A DNA stretch of 64,000 bases. It comes from Rhizophagus clarus (Eukaryota > Glomeromycota > Glomeromycetes > Glomerales > Glomeraceae). This document shows, one piece after another, positions 54,091-64,000 of the stretch. A model generated the notes under the pieces. It worked only from the letters and a program-made list of their open reading frames with translations, had not been told where the DNA came from and did not search any database. The DNA lies in NCBI GenBank assembly GCA_015698045.1, contig BLAL01000357.1, forward strand, positions 1 to 64,000, read 5' to 3'. The position numbers and the translations under genes are program-made. Numbering within the stretch: the first letter of the stretch is position 1; each line of letters starts with the position of its first letter.

Positions 54091-56843
54091 AAATAAAATA
54101 AAATAAAAGATGCAAATAGATTAGAAGATTAGGGTGATTAGAGTAAATTGTTTTTACGTATACGAAAGAGAAAGAAAGATAAGAAAAGATCGAAGGAACA
54201 CGCAAAGGAATTAAAGATTAAGATAAATTATTTCTCTAACGAAATAAAAAAAAAAAAGAAAAAAATAAGTAATTTTATATATTTTTATGTTGTACAAACT
54301 TTTAAATAAACAGAGAAGTATGTCTCTTTAGAGTATAATTTTTAAGCTAACTCATTAATAACGGACTTACATGATTTTTACTGTTGATTTTTCAATATCA
54401 CATGTATACGGTATGACTCTTCTGTCATCAGATCGGTATTCCGCGCTACAAAAAGTATGAGTGATTTTTTTTTATGACTCATATGATGTTATTATATTAA
54501 AAGATTAATTAAAAAGATATCTTATTTTGTTGAAATATACCACATGATTTTTCCCCCCAAAAAAAAATACTTTTTTGAGACCGCGTTAAATTATATTAAT
54601 TTGACTTGGGCGTGTCATATAACGATTAAATGAGTCAAATTACTTTTGTACAATTAAATCAATCCCAAATTTTTTTTTTTTTATTATTGGTAAATGCATA
54701 CTTTATTGTTATGAATGTGAGAGAACATACAACGAAATAAGCATATACATTAGTGAGAGAACTGATTCACTATATACCAATTTACAGATTTAACGAAAAA
54801 TCACATGAAATAAAATTTCAAAAAAATAAATAAAAGTTCTATACTATACTAAACTATAAAATTATCCGAAGCAAATATACCCAACTTTACAAAATGAAAA
54901 ATATGACAGCCGAATGCAAATTTTGTATCGTACACGCCATCAAGATATAAAACCTTCTGTTAAGAATTAATAATACTATATAAAACAGAAAATTATACGC
55001 GTTCGTCTAGCTATTTGTGTAAGAAAAACACGATCATCATAAAAACTTACTATCAGCTAACCGCTATATAACCTGCTAACCTATTTAAAGTAAAATCTCA
55101 CAGAGCCGGCTTTATTCTTCATACTGGTCTCCGTTATCACTTCATCAGACTCTTTGGAAGCTCGTTAGATTAATGGAAATATGGAATTACCATGATGATC
55201 ATTTGTCCATAACAAAACTGACGTAATAAATAACATGAGTGAAAACAAATGTTTTGAAGAATTATTTTAGAAATATAAGTAAAATCTAGTAAAATTACAA
55301 GAGTTTATAAGGAGGATAGATAACTAAAAGTGTTCGGAAATTTTGGATAAATGAATTATTTAACTCAATTGGTGCTAGTGTGATTGTGATCGGCTGACAC
55401 CCGGTGACAAATTTCTGTGACAGATAAGGATCGATACTCAAAAAATTACTCCAATCACGTGGTCAGGTGACAGGTAAACATCTCCCACCTTTTATAGCAA
55501 AGAGCGGCACACATTTCAGATATGCTTCTGCGATATAAAATGATGTTATAACATAGAAAATCGAAATTCAGACCTTTGAGAATGGCTATGGAAGGTACAG
55601 TAAAGTAATAAATCACATGAGGCTATCAAAACAAAAAAAGGAACCGATTTTAAAAATAAAAAATACTTATAAAAGAAGTAAAAAGTCAAAAAACAACTCC
55701 TCTCAGGTTGAAGCTAAAGGAAATGAAACAACAAAAAAGAAAATTCGATTAACGCTGATATAAATCAATTGTTGAAAGATATGACTCAATGATTGTGATA
55801 ACTATATTACGGAGAAAGTATGATTCATGATATATGAAAAGCATGGAATGAAGAATTTTTAATAGACAGATTAAAATTATTTAATCAAAGTTAAAATATA
55901 TAAATATTAAAAATTATTTATATTTATAAAGCAGAAAAGTAGCAGAAATGATTTCATGATTTCAGAATAATCGTATAATAATAATAGTATGGTATGATAA
56001 TTAACAATTATGAAATTATTATGGTACGGAAGAAAATGGCCATTAGTTGAGTAAACGCGATGAATGGTTTTAAATTTCACCAAAATTATTTGTGTTTAAA
56101 TTTGATAAGCTGTAAGGTCTGAATAAATTTGTTGAGACGTTCCCCTCAATTATCAATACACATTTTCCTATATTTAGGAAGTTAACCAAGTTTTTCAATT
56201 GATCAATGAGGTTTCGATAGCCAGAAAATACTCAACCAAAAGTAGGGTGATTCGAGTGACAAATATTTTATTATGATTATGTTATAATACTCACTTTCAA
56301 AAACATATAGACTTTACAATATATTTGCTTAAAACCAATTAAATATCGAAGAACGCCCTTAAATGATAGTCTTTTTTTTTCTAGTTTCAAGAAAAAACAT
56401 ACGTAATGAAAACTATAATTCTTAATTTATATAATAATTTATTCTGAAATCATAAAATTTAGTAATTCAAGTATTTGATTTAATATTATATATTATTTAT
56501 ACGGGATTTAGGTCAATTGTTTTGGAAAAATAGATAGGTTTAGAGAACGGAATAAGCGTAAATGTCAAAGAATTAATTAAAAACTTTATCATAGGTCCCG
56601 ATTTCATAAATAGGAGGAAAATTTAATATTGTCGTTTACAAGGAAATAAATTTCACGTATAATCTATTCTCATTAAAAAAAAAAAAAATGTTTTCCTAGT
56701 AATTGATAGAAATTTCTATTACCTTTAGTTCTTACTTCTTAAGACTGACATCATAGGTAATAACAAACGTATTGCATATGTTCACACCATGTTACTTAAA
56801 CTAAACTTTATGTCTAGCTCATACTTTTTATTCAGGTTGGAAT
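54091..56843. other. 2.7-kb intergenic stretch
   Basis: No gene recognised on either strand. CACACATTTCAGATATGC near 55509 resembles the terminal repeat of the MULE-like element at 61058 (GCACATCTGAAATGTGTG in reverse), so a solo end or decayed relative may lie there. The rest is AT-rich DNA. Confidence 0.4.
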
Positions 56844-56921
56844 TAGGGATAAAACGGTCACGGTTATTAACCAATATCTAGCCGGCCGGATGCCCGATCG
56901 TGACCTACCGTTGCATCCCTA
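56844..56921. mobile_element. 78-bp hAT-type MITE with 8-bp target duplication
   Basis: GTTGGAAT flanks both sides (56836-56843 and 56922-56929), a perfect 8-bp target duplication as produced by hAT transposases. The ends are TAGGGATAAAACGGT on the left and TAGGGATGCAACGGT on the opposite strand. The interior is GC-rich (AGCCGGCCGGATGCCCGATC) in an AT-rich locality. Size excludes coding capacity. Confidence 0.85.
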
Positions 56922-56929
56922 GTTGGAAT

Positions 56930-57309
56930 TATAATTTTCGGCAAAATTATTATGTTTAGATATGATAACACTAAAAATTTAAAAATAAAAAATTCTTTGA
57001 AAAAAAAAAAGAATTTATGGTGTTGATGAACTACTAGTGGTATTTAATAAAATTTTTGCAGAATTTTATTCATTTTCGTTGTTGTGAAACAATAGTATAT
57101 CATTTGATCAATAGTTTATTGTTACATGGAAATCAAATTTAGTCAAATTGCACGGAACTTGATTCCGGTATTTATTACAAATTGGATTATTTCTTAAAAT
57201 TTTATTTTTCTTTTTTTTTTTTTTGTTTTAATCAAATATTTTATCTCTTTGTGAAAAGATATTTTTAGAGAGACATAAAAGATTATTTTGAAACATTTTT
57301 TAATAGAGA
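56930..57309. promoter_or_regulatory. 5' flank of the third F-box gene
   Basis: Contains GATTATTTTGAAACATTTTT (57280-57299), closely matching ATTATTTTGAAACGCTTTTC upstream of the first F-box gene, and a looser match to the shared CAAATTGGRYTATT block near 57176-57192. No other gene is present. Confidence 0.4.
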
Positions 57310-58806
57310 ATGTCCATACTCGTTAAAGATATTCTTTTCCTAATATTTGAAGAATTGCAAGACGATTCAAAGTCCCTCTTTTCATGTCTATTAGTCAATA
57401 AACATTGGTGTGAAACAGTAATTCCGATTTTATGGAGAAACCCTTGGTGTTATAGCGATATTAATTATAGTAATAAAAACTCTTTATTCATAATCATTTC
57501 TTGTTATTTATTTGATGATATTAAAGAATTCATAACAAGTCAAAGAATCCAATTACCTTCAGTTATAAACAAATCATTCTTTTTTGATTATTTATCTTTC
57601 TGTAGAAGTATCAATGTAAATACTATAGATAACATAATTTCTATTGGTTCATCTTTAGCTTATAATCAATTTTCTATGCAACAAGAATTTTACTCTCTCT
57701 TTATGAGAAAATGTCCAGAATTAAGGTATTTAGATATGAGATCAATTAAACATCAAATATTTTGTTTTCCAGAAGCTAAGATTTGTCTTAAGTCACTTTG
57801 TGAATTAACATGTGACACATCTATTGATTCTTCATACTTTTATGGATTATCACGTTCCTGTCAATATATACAAAATCTCATCATTGTTAATATAGACCCA
57901 AGACCTAATTATGGTATTGTTAAATTAATTGAGGTACAAAAGAATTTAAAGCATTTTGAATGGAAGGATGACCTTTTTGAAGATTATCTTACGGAAGATC
58001 CTTATGGATTATTTTTTCTTGCATTAGAAAAAAAGGCAGTTAGTCTTAATCATTTAAGAATATTCTTTCGAAGTATATATAATATTGAATATACATTACG
58101 TACATTACTACAATTGCTACTTCCAAAATTTCATAAACTGAAAACGTTAATAATTGAATATGCTTTTCTTTCATTTACTGAAGAACAGTTGAAAAACTTG
58201 GTTTATCATGAACTTGAAATTCTTAATATAGAGTTTAGTAAATTAAATGTAATTTCTAGTATAATTGAAAATAGTGGAGGCCATCTTAAAAAAATTATAT
58301 TCAGATCTTATGACATTATCGACATCGAATTTGACAACTTTGATGAAAATTCTCTTAATTTTATTCGTAAAATTTACGTGAATTGTCCTTCAATTGAATA
58401 TTTGTCTATCGTATTTTCGCCATCAAAAGAACATTTCATTGAATTTGAAAAATTATTAAAAGTTTGTAAAAATTTGAAGTCATTGTTATTAACTATATGT
58501 AATATATATGAAGAAGAAACTAACGAAAAGATTATAGAAAATGGTGAAGAATTATTAAAAGTATTAATTAGTTCTGCACCAACAAATTTAAAAGAAATTA
58601 GATTTTATGATTATTTTAAATTTTCTTTAGATAATTTGGAAGAATTCTTAGGAAAATGGAGAGGTTGTGCTCTTACTATGCTTACATCTGATCCACTTTA
58701 TGAGAGAGAAGATTATAAAAAACTGTTTTATAAGTATAAAAATGATGGTGTAATTAAAGATTTTAAATATGTTAATGAATATAGTGAAATTGAATATCAT
58801 GTTTAA
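57310..58806 (+). CDS. F-box/LRR-like protein, 498 aa
   Basis: Third paralogue, opposite strand from the other two. Intronless. F-box at residues about 4-47 (VKDILFLIFEELQDDSKSLF, CLLVNKHWCETVIPILWRNP). LRR-like C-terminal region with the same landmarks (LRYLDMRSIKHQIFCFPEAK, LEILNIEFSKLNVISSIIEN, IEYLSIVFSPSKEHFIEFEK). No stops or frameshifts. As a presumed SCF adaptor it would bind Skp1 through the F-box; the substrate is unknown. A small insertion occurs around residue 255-270 relative to its paralogues. Confidence 0.9.
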   Translation: MSILVKDILFLIFEELQDDSKSLFSCLLVNKHWCETVIPILWRNPWCYSDINYSNKNSLFIIISCYLFDDIKEFITSQRIQLPSVINKSFFFDYLSFCRSINVNTIDNIISIGSSLAYNQFSMQQEFYSLFMRKCPELRYLDMRSIKHQIFCFPEAKICLKSLCELTCDTSIDSSYFYGLSRSCQYIQNLIIVNIDPRPNYGIVKLIEVQKNLKHFEWKDDLFEDYLTEDPYGLFFLALEKKAVSLNHLRIFFRSIYNIEYTLRTLLQLLLPKFHKLKTLIIEYAFLSFTEEQLKNLVYHELEILNIEFSKLNVISSIIENSGGHLKKIIFRSYDIIDIEFDNFDENSLNFIRKIYVNCPSIEYLSIVFSPSKEHFIEFEKLLKVCKNLKSLLLTICNIYEEETNEKIIENGEELLKVLISSAPTNLKEIRFYDYFKFSLDNLEEFLGKWRGCALTMLTSDPLYEREDYKKLFYKYKNDGVIKDFKYVNEYSEIEYHV

Positions 58807-59868
58807 TCACTGTTAAATAGTTAATTTATCAAAATGATGAAAGTTCTTTTTCTGACATTTTTACCAACTGAATGTAAGTTATTTGAGACGTTTAATCTGT
58901 ACTTTCTTTTGAAATAAAATTTTGTAATTATCGTTATACAATTAAAAAGGAATTATTCTGTTTTATGAAAGTTAAGCAGTATCAACTCGTTTACTGTAAC
59001 GCAGGCTAATTTGTCAGAGTTCGTTTTGAACTTAGATTACTGTATAACAAGCACATTATAAAAATAGGCAAATATCAGTACAACATTGCTTTATATTCAA
59101 AATTTGGTAGTTCAAACAATAAGCATACGAGGTATTATAACACACATATTTAGTACAGCAATTTTTTTACGTGTATTATTCATAATAGCTATTTCATACG
59201 CCTAAAAGGCGTGAAATAACGTAAATTTACCGAAATTGTTTCTAAATCTCGAAATTATATTAAATTTTTATTTATTATTTCAACTTTAATTCTATACAAT
59301 GATACTAAAAGATCTAAAATTTATTCTCCCACGGAAAATATTTCTCAACTTTTTTTAAAGAGTTTCAATTTTATATATTTCTCTTTTACTAACATCTTAA
59401 CAATCATTATATCAAAATAATAAGTTAGAACGTTTATGAATATCAGGCTTACTAAAATGGACAAGTTTCGCTTAACGGTTCCTAAGAATGACATTCTGGA
59501 GTTGTTTTGTTTATATTCAAAAAACTGCTTATTAATACTCTCATATCTTTTTTGTAGGATTCGTTTTACAGCTCCTTGAAATGACATTCCAGTATGGAAG
59601 GTATCATTTTCATGTTACTTTATTTTATGAAAAAACTGTCTTAATGTTTCTTTGTAAGAAGTTGTTTTGAAATGGCATTCATTATTTAATTATTTTATAG
59701 CAAAAGTGAAGATAGTACTATTAAAGTTTGATCATCAATTTGATCATGATTTTTCGACATCCCAGCATCATTTTTTTATTTTTCATTTAAAGAAACGTTT
59801 GTTTTTTAAGTTTTCACACATATTTCCTTGCAAAAATCTTTATTAACAAATATAAAATAAAGTACAAA
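58807..59868. other. Intergenic stretch with short du­plicated words
   Basis: AATGACATTCTGGAGTTG (59485) and AATGACATTCCAGTATGG (59579), with GTTTTGAAATGGCATTCA (59664), are diverged copies. An 80-codon minus frame (59345-59587) repeats MSFQGAVKRI and MSFLGTVKRN as a result and is not called a gene. ACGCC-TAAA-AGGCGT (59199-59212) is a small hairpin. Confidence 0.4.
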
Positions 59869-60430
59869 TTACACGAGAAATACATGGTTTGAAATTATCT
59901 CCCTAATTGAAGTCTGTGGGTTTGAAATAGCTGGCTCTAATTCTCCCGCAATTTTTCTTAAAACTTCTGGCATTTCATCATCTTTAATAATCATCTTTAA
60001 TAATCACGTTATCACTCAAGATAACGTGGGGTTCCATCTCGGAAAATATACTCAATCTTTTAAATCTGCAGTTATTTTGAAAGGTTGCTTTGACTGTTGT
60101 GTGACCTTTTAATTCGATCAAATTAGCGCTTGGTAAACTTCATCATCAGACCACGTGACTAGTATGTTGTGAAATAATCTCTCTCTTGATTTTGTCGTGA
60201 ATTTTTCCGAAACATGATCTGTTTTCGAATATTTAATTATCTGAACTTTTGTACGAACATCATTCTTTTTCTTCTTTTTTCTGACGATATGAGAGTTATG
60301 TTGTGACTTCTTACTATTTAGTATAATAATCCTTGAATTTCTTCATCTTTCTCTAGTAATATTATTCGTCCATCAACTTTATTCACTTTTCTATTATACT
60401 TGTGACTTGACTTGCTGCGAAGACCCAGCA
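59869..60430 (-). pseudogene. Broken gene fragment, unknown family
   Basis: Minus-strand sequence reads in pieces: VRTKVQIIKYSKTDHVSEKF then LVTWSDDEVYQALI and a stop; in another frame LIELKGHTTVKATFQNNCRF, RLSIFSEMEPHVILSDNVII; and finally EMPEVLRKIAGELEPAISNP to a stop at 59869. The last two are separated by a tandem duplication of ATTATTAAAGATG (13 bp), which shifts the frame. Codon-like composition and continuity of sense across breaks indicate a formerly coding sequence. GHTTVKATF...FKRLSIF is faintly PB1-like (low confidence). Confidence 0.5.
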
Positions 60431-61048
60431 TCGTTCGTTGTTACTGTATTTTTTTTTTGGAAAGTTTTTTAGTGCCTCGATAACAAGGTTATAACATACT
60501 CTTGCATGCGTTACATGTCACGTATTAGTTGCTTTGCTTCTGTTATCTCTCCTTTTAGAATTTAACTTCATAATTCATGATTTATCTATTTAATTATTTC
60601 AATAAAACAAACAAAAAAAAAAAAGTAAAAAAAAACTTTTTATTAATATTATTAAAAATTTTTTTGTGATGGTACAAGTTCACAGACTTCACTCATTTTT
60701 TTATAAATTTTCTAACTAGTAATTTACTAAATAATAATAATAAAAAAAAAAATTAAATTAAAAAACTATTAAGTGAAAAAAAAATTTTTTATTTAATTAA
60801 AAGATCGCGGATATTACTAGGATTTTATTCCCGATCTGCGCCAAATTACCATTCAGGTTAAGGATCAACAACTATCGACGCATTTTTATTGTTTAATAAT
60901 CTTATTTATAACCATTATAAATTAAATAAAGCAAAAAAAAAAATCACTATTTTAATAAAATATCATTTATTATTCAACTTTTTTCTGTTCTCCCTTAAAA
61001 AGAGAGTTTTTTTTTTAATATATATTCCCCCTTTATTTGTAACATGAT
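60431..61048. other. AT-rich intergenic region
   Basis: No gene seen. It contains long A and T runs around 60620-60790 and ends at the target duplication of the MULE-like element. Confidence 0.4.
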
Positions 61049-61057
61049 TGTCTCTGC

Positions 61058-61976
61058 GCACATCTGAAATGTGTGACAGGTTACGCCGAAATGTCAAATT
61101 AGCTGCCTGACCATACCATCAGAGACAAACCAAAGGGTAATCTGATTGGTTCATCATCATCAGCTATACTAATTATTTATTTATCGTTTAACGCGAAAAA
61201 AAAAACTTTTCTCTTCACTCTTTCTTCCCCTTTTCATATTTTAAAATATTTTTAATATTTTAAATTTCTGTTAAATAAAGTTAAATATTTTTCACTAGCA
61301 GCACTTCAGGCGTAAAACTATATTTTAAAGCTATAAATATTTCATTAACAAAAGCGTTTTATAGAGATTTCACAACATAATTTCAGCAGTTGGTCATATT
61401 AAACGGGTGAAAAGTGCTTAAGAAAAGTTGTTTACGAGGTATGGGGATGCTTGTATATTTGTATTAATTGTCACAAAGTTATATTTTTATAATACTAAGA
61501 CGCGCTTTATTTTTTACTTCAAGTTATAATTTATGTTTTAAACACTTTAAAGTAAGGGTCAAGAGAAACAAGTGAAATAAGCTTTAATTAACGTTGTTTT
61601 AAAGTTCATGTATATTGATTTTTATTGGAACTAGCTTAAAATATTTGTGTGGAGCTATCTTTTATTATTTTTTTTTTTGTAGTAATGTACTAATAGACGC
61701 GTTTTTTAATAAATTTCAATATTTCATGTAATATAACATTTAATAAAATCTTTTATTTAATAAAATTGCAAAAGCTTTATTCTTTTTTAAAGTATGAAAA
61801 GTATAAAATACGTATTTTTTATTCTTTTTTTAAAAAGTGTAAAAATTTTTTTTCTAAAGATAAACATTACATAAAAAAATGCGAAGTCAAATTTATGACA
61901 GTCAAGAAAATTGACATTTACAGTTGTACTCTAAAACAATATATTCGGCGTAACCTGTCACACATTTCAGACGTGC
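61058..61976. mobile_element. Non-autonomous MULE-like element, 919 bp
   Basis: Inverted terminal repeats of 33 bp, 61058-61090 and 61944-61976, begin GCACATCTGAAATGTGTGAC and GCACGTCTGAAATGTGTGAC respectively and differ at one base. TGTCTCTGC directly flanks each end (61049-61057 and 61977-61985), a perfect 9-bp target duplication, the hallmark length for Mutator-like elements. The interior has no transposase; a 107-codon frame running across the right end is chance. Confidence 0.85.
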
Positions 61977-62711
61977 TGTCTCTGCATCAAAAATTTTCTA
62001 TATTCATTTTCTACTCTTGGGTAATATCCGGAATCTCTTATAACTATAAAATGGATACAAACGGATATTACCCGTATACTATTTTATGACCTTTTACAAT
62101 TTTAACCCGAATGGAATCCGATCAACCTATGACTAGTTCTTGGCGCAGATTATGTATCAAGCAGTATCAGGTAAGTAAAATATCGGAACGAATATCAGTA
62201 TCCCAATATAATTATGATATTTGATATCAAACCAATAGAGAATAACTCGGGTTATATATGATAAAGTGTAAAACGGGTAAAAATGAGTAATACTCGTTAA
62301 GGAATCTAGCAAATTTTATTCATTTAGACAGAGTATGATTCTAGTTCTGTTTCGCCCGACATAAAATTTACCGATTTCATTTTACTGAAATTTTACATTG
62401 AAAATATCTACCTATTTTTTAATTTAACTATATGTAATTTATTTTTATATTTACAGATTTCTAAGTTTTGTTAAATAAAACTCAGTTAGGTAATTTTCAT
62501 GTCGGTAATAACCATTAGTAATCAATAAAACCATCATGCACATTTGCATAATTCTCCGTATTATGGTAGAATGTGAATATACATAGCACATGCTAATTTT
62601 TGTTCACATGACTGAGATCAGCAAAAGTGATTTAATAAAAGGTTCCCTATTTCATCCACCAAAAAAAAAAATTCTTCACTAAATCTACTTAAAAAAAAAA
62701 GTTTATTCTCC
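61977..62711. other. Intergenic region and promoter of the secreted-protein gene
   Basis: GGGTAATATCCG (62019-62030) and CGGATATTACCC (62062-62073) form a perfect 12-bp inverted repeat with a 31-nt loop. The immediate 5' flank of the gene at 62712 contains GATTTAATAAAAGG and A-rich leader DNA. No other gene is visible. Confidence 0.4.
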
Positions 62712-63173
62712 ATGAAATCTTTCATTTCTTTTACCATAATCGTTGCAATCATTTTTATCCAAGCCTTAACGCCGTTCACTGAAGGTAAATTTTGAATAAT
62801 TATGATAAAATAATTAATAATCATCTGTTCTAATAACTTTATATTGAAATGATAAATAATGTATGCAGACACTCACGTGTGGATACATAACAAGGTGACT
62901 GCTGGTACATGGACTAATGCTGCAGCCGTCCTAGAAAATAAACAAGGGGACTTTGATTGGAGTGGTGATGCTGGTGCAATTGACATAGAGGGCGACTGGG
63001 CTCATACTGGTTATAGCTTGACTGTTCCTAGTAACGTGAAATCATATTGGCTTGCTTTTAGAGTTGCTGCGTCTACTGAAGAAAATAAATGGCGCGGCCC
63101 ATACAATAATGATGGTGATAAATGTTGGCACTTTCATGGTACTTTGGATAATTGGATCGTATTCGAATGTTAA
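62712..63173 (+). CDS. Small secreted protein, 125 aa
   Basis: Exon 1 (62712-62784) and exon 2 (62869-63173) join in frame across an 84-nt intron (GTAAATTT...TATGCAG), with a CTAATAAC branch-like site. The first 24 residues (MKSFISFTIIVAIIFIQALT, PFTE) are a classical signal peptide: a Lys, a hydrophobic core and a polar end. The mature part of about 101 residues is Trp-rich, with VWIHNKVTAGTWTNAAAVLE, GDFDWSGDAGAIDIEGDW and WHFHGTLDNWIVFEC. Cys110 and Cys125 are its only cysteines and could form one disulfide. Size, secretion and lack of a known enzyme motif make it an effector-class candidate, but no family is recognised and expression is unknown. Confidence 0.8.
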
Positions 63174-63480
63174 ACCTATTTTATCCACAAAACGACAAAA
63201 ATGTTACACGATTTCTTTTTTTCAATCAACATTAAGTTCTATTAAGTTAATACTATTTACAATCTTGCCCTGTATGACTATTGTCTATTTTTTACTGTAA
63301 CTTCCGTTCTTACTTTTAGCTTTCAAAATTTTCTATCTTTCTATTTACTTTTATCTTTAATGAAATTTTATTACACTATTAATAATAATTTAATAACAGT
63401 GAATGTATTTATAATTGTCATTAATTAACAATGTTTCTCACAACATAATTATTAAAATTTAATTAGTTTAATTTATTATT
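63174..63480. other. 3' flank of the secreted-protein gene
   Basis: AT-rich DNA with AATAATAATTTAATAA near 63381; no further gene seen. Confidence 0.4.
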
Positions 63481-63489
63481 TATTTCTCA

Positions 63490-63690
63490 CGGGATCCGTC
63501 CAAAATCTCAAAACTCGAAATCTGTCACTCTAAATCCCGAAATAGCAAAATCTCGAAATACCATAATCCTGACAAAGTCTAAATCCCGAAACTTCATAAC
63601 CCAGAAATTTTATAATACCGACAAACAAAAATCCCGATATTTCATAATACCGAAATACAAAATCCCGAATTTCGTAATGCTTGAAAAGTT
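63490..63690. repeat. Dispersed AAATCCCGAAA repeat cluster
   Basis: AAATCCCGAAAT-like words occur at about 63532, 63580, 63630 and 63661, alternating with AAATCTCGAAATACCATAAT, TTCATAATACCGAAAT and similar words. Spacing is irregular (20-50 bp), so this is a degenerate minisatellite. DNA from 63690 to 64000 shows nothing further that I can assign. Confidence 0.6.
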
Positions 63691-64000
63691 TATCAAAAAA
63701 AAAATTGTTTACACATACAATAATTTATAAACCCAAAATTTAAAAAAATTTTATGGAAAATTGCTAAACATCGCCTGGGCGATCGTCATCTGGTTGAATT
63801 ATCCATCACCACAAAAATCTTTCCATCCCACGTGACTTACTGGTGTCACACCCTCCTGTTCTCTATGTATTCCACGGACAGAGTGTGTAAAACTCCTATT
63901 ACACCTTTTCAACTTTCAACATTTCTCATTACTCCTTGTCATCTTCCATCAACTTTTCATTTTCTATTTATCATTATCGGTTATTGTTGTTTCTTTTATT

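Noticed and set aside
53181-54205. Long frames on both strands of the purine block
   Set aside because: KEREN-type or FPFRFSL-type sequence is dictated by GAAAGG-type repeats; all frames are open together.
61766-62089. 107-codon plus-strand frame
   Set aside because: Runs across the terminal repeat and target duplication of the MULE-like element, so it cannot be an ancestral gene.
1-64000. tRNA, rRNA and snRNA genes
   Set aside because: I looked for cloverleaf B-box-like words and conserved rRNA stretches by eye and saw none; a covariance-model scan would be needed to exclude them.

Overview
The window looks like nuclear DNA of an arbuscular mycorrhizal fungus, most probably Rhizophagus or a close Glomeromycotina relative. 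This is inferred from very AT-rich intergenic DNA, short GT-AG introns (mostly 40-110 nt), tandem F-box paralogues, a Sel1/zinc-ribbon/kinase protein of the type expanded in that genus, and a dense load of decayed DNA transposons (Plavaka-like, pogo/CENP-B-like, Tc1/mariner-like, MULE-like, hAT-like). No database search was possible, so the taxonomic call rests on pattern recognition.

Layout. 1-9.4 kb: a zinc-knuckle gene followed by a cluster of GC-rich hairpin repeats, a transposase fragment, a decayed multi-exon gene with a K/E/R-rich coiled coil, then a large repeat field (three tandem ~570-610 bp units, a tiny two-exon gene, and shorter units in inverted orientation). 9.5-13.2 kb: a nearly complete but nonsense-ridden Plavaka-like transposase. 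13.2-35.1 kb: an unusual 21-kb field built from tandem modules that each look like a mini-exon (about 20-45 nt) flanked by splice sites. One of these arrays (24.1-25.85 kb, minus strand) is made of 13 successive exons of 45 or 39 nt, all phase 0 and all open, encoding a roughly 15-residue repeat. With a start exon and a stop exon it gives a predicted protein of about 203 residues. The other arrays have exon lengths that do not keep frame and may be non-coding or decayed. Their introns carry a palindromic branch-point-like core (GTTACTAAC inside longer inverted repeats) and often an inverted repeat around the 5' splice site. Three mini-exon clusters sit inside elements bounded by terminal inverted repeats, always with the mini-exons upstream of a long pyrimidine tract in transcript sense.

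35-44 kb: tandem minisatellites, an inactivated pogo-like transposon and mostly silent AT-rich DNA. 44.5-58.8 kb: three intronless F-box/LRR-like paralogues (two minus, one plus) sharing an upstream block, a decayed gene between them, a Sel1-zinc ribbon-kinase gene whose catalytic-loop Asp is replaced, a purine-rich low-complexity block, and a 78-bp hAT-type MITE. 59-64 kb: a broken gene fragment, a non-autonomous MULE-like element with perfect 9-bp target duplications, and an intact two-exon gene for a small secreted protein, a plausible effector-class candidate.

Main candidate for something new: the tandem mini-exon arrays, above all the phase-0 array at 24.1-25.85 kb, where any exon could be skipped without breaking the frame, and their association with inverted-repeat-bounded elements.
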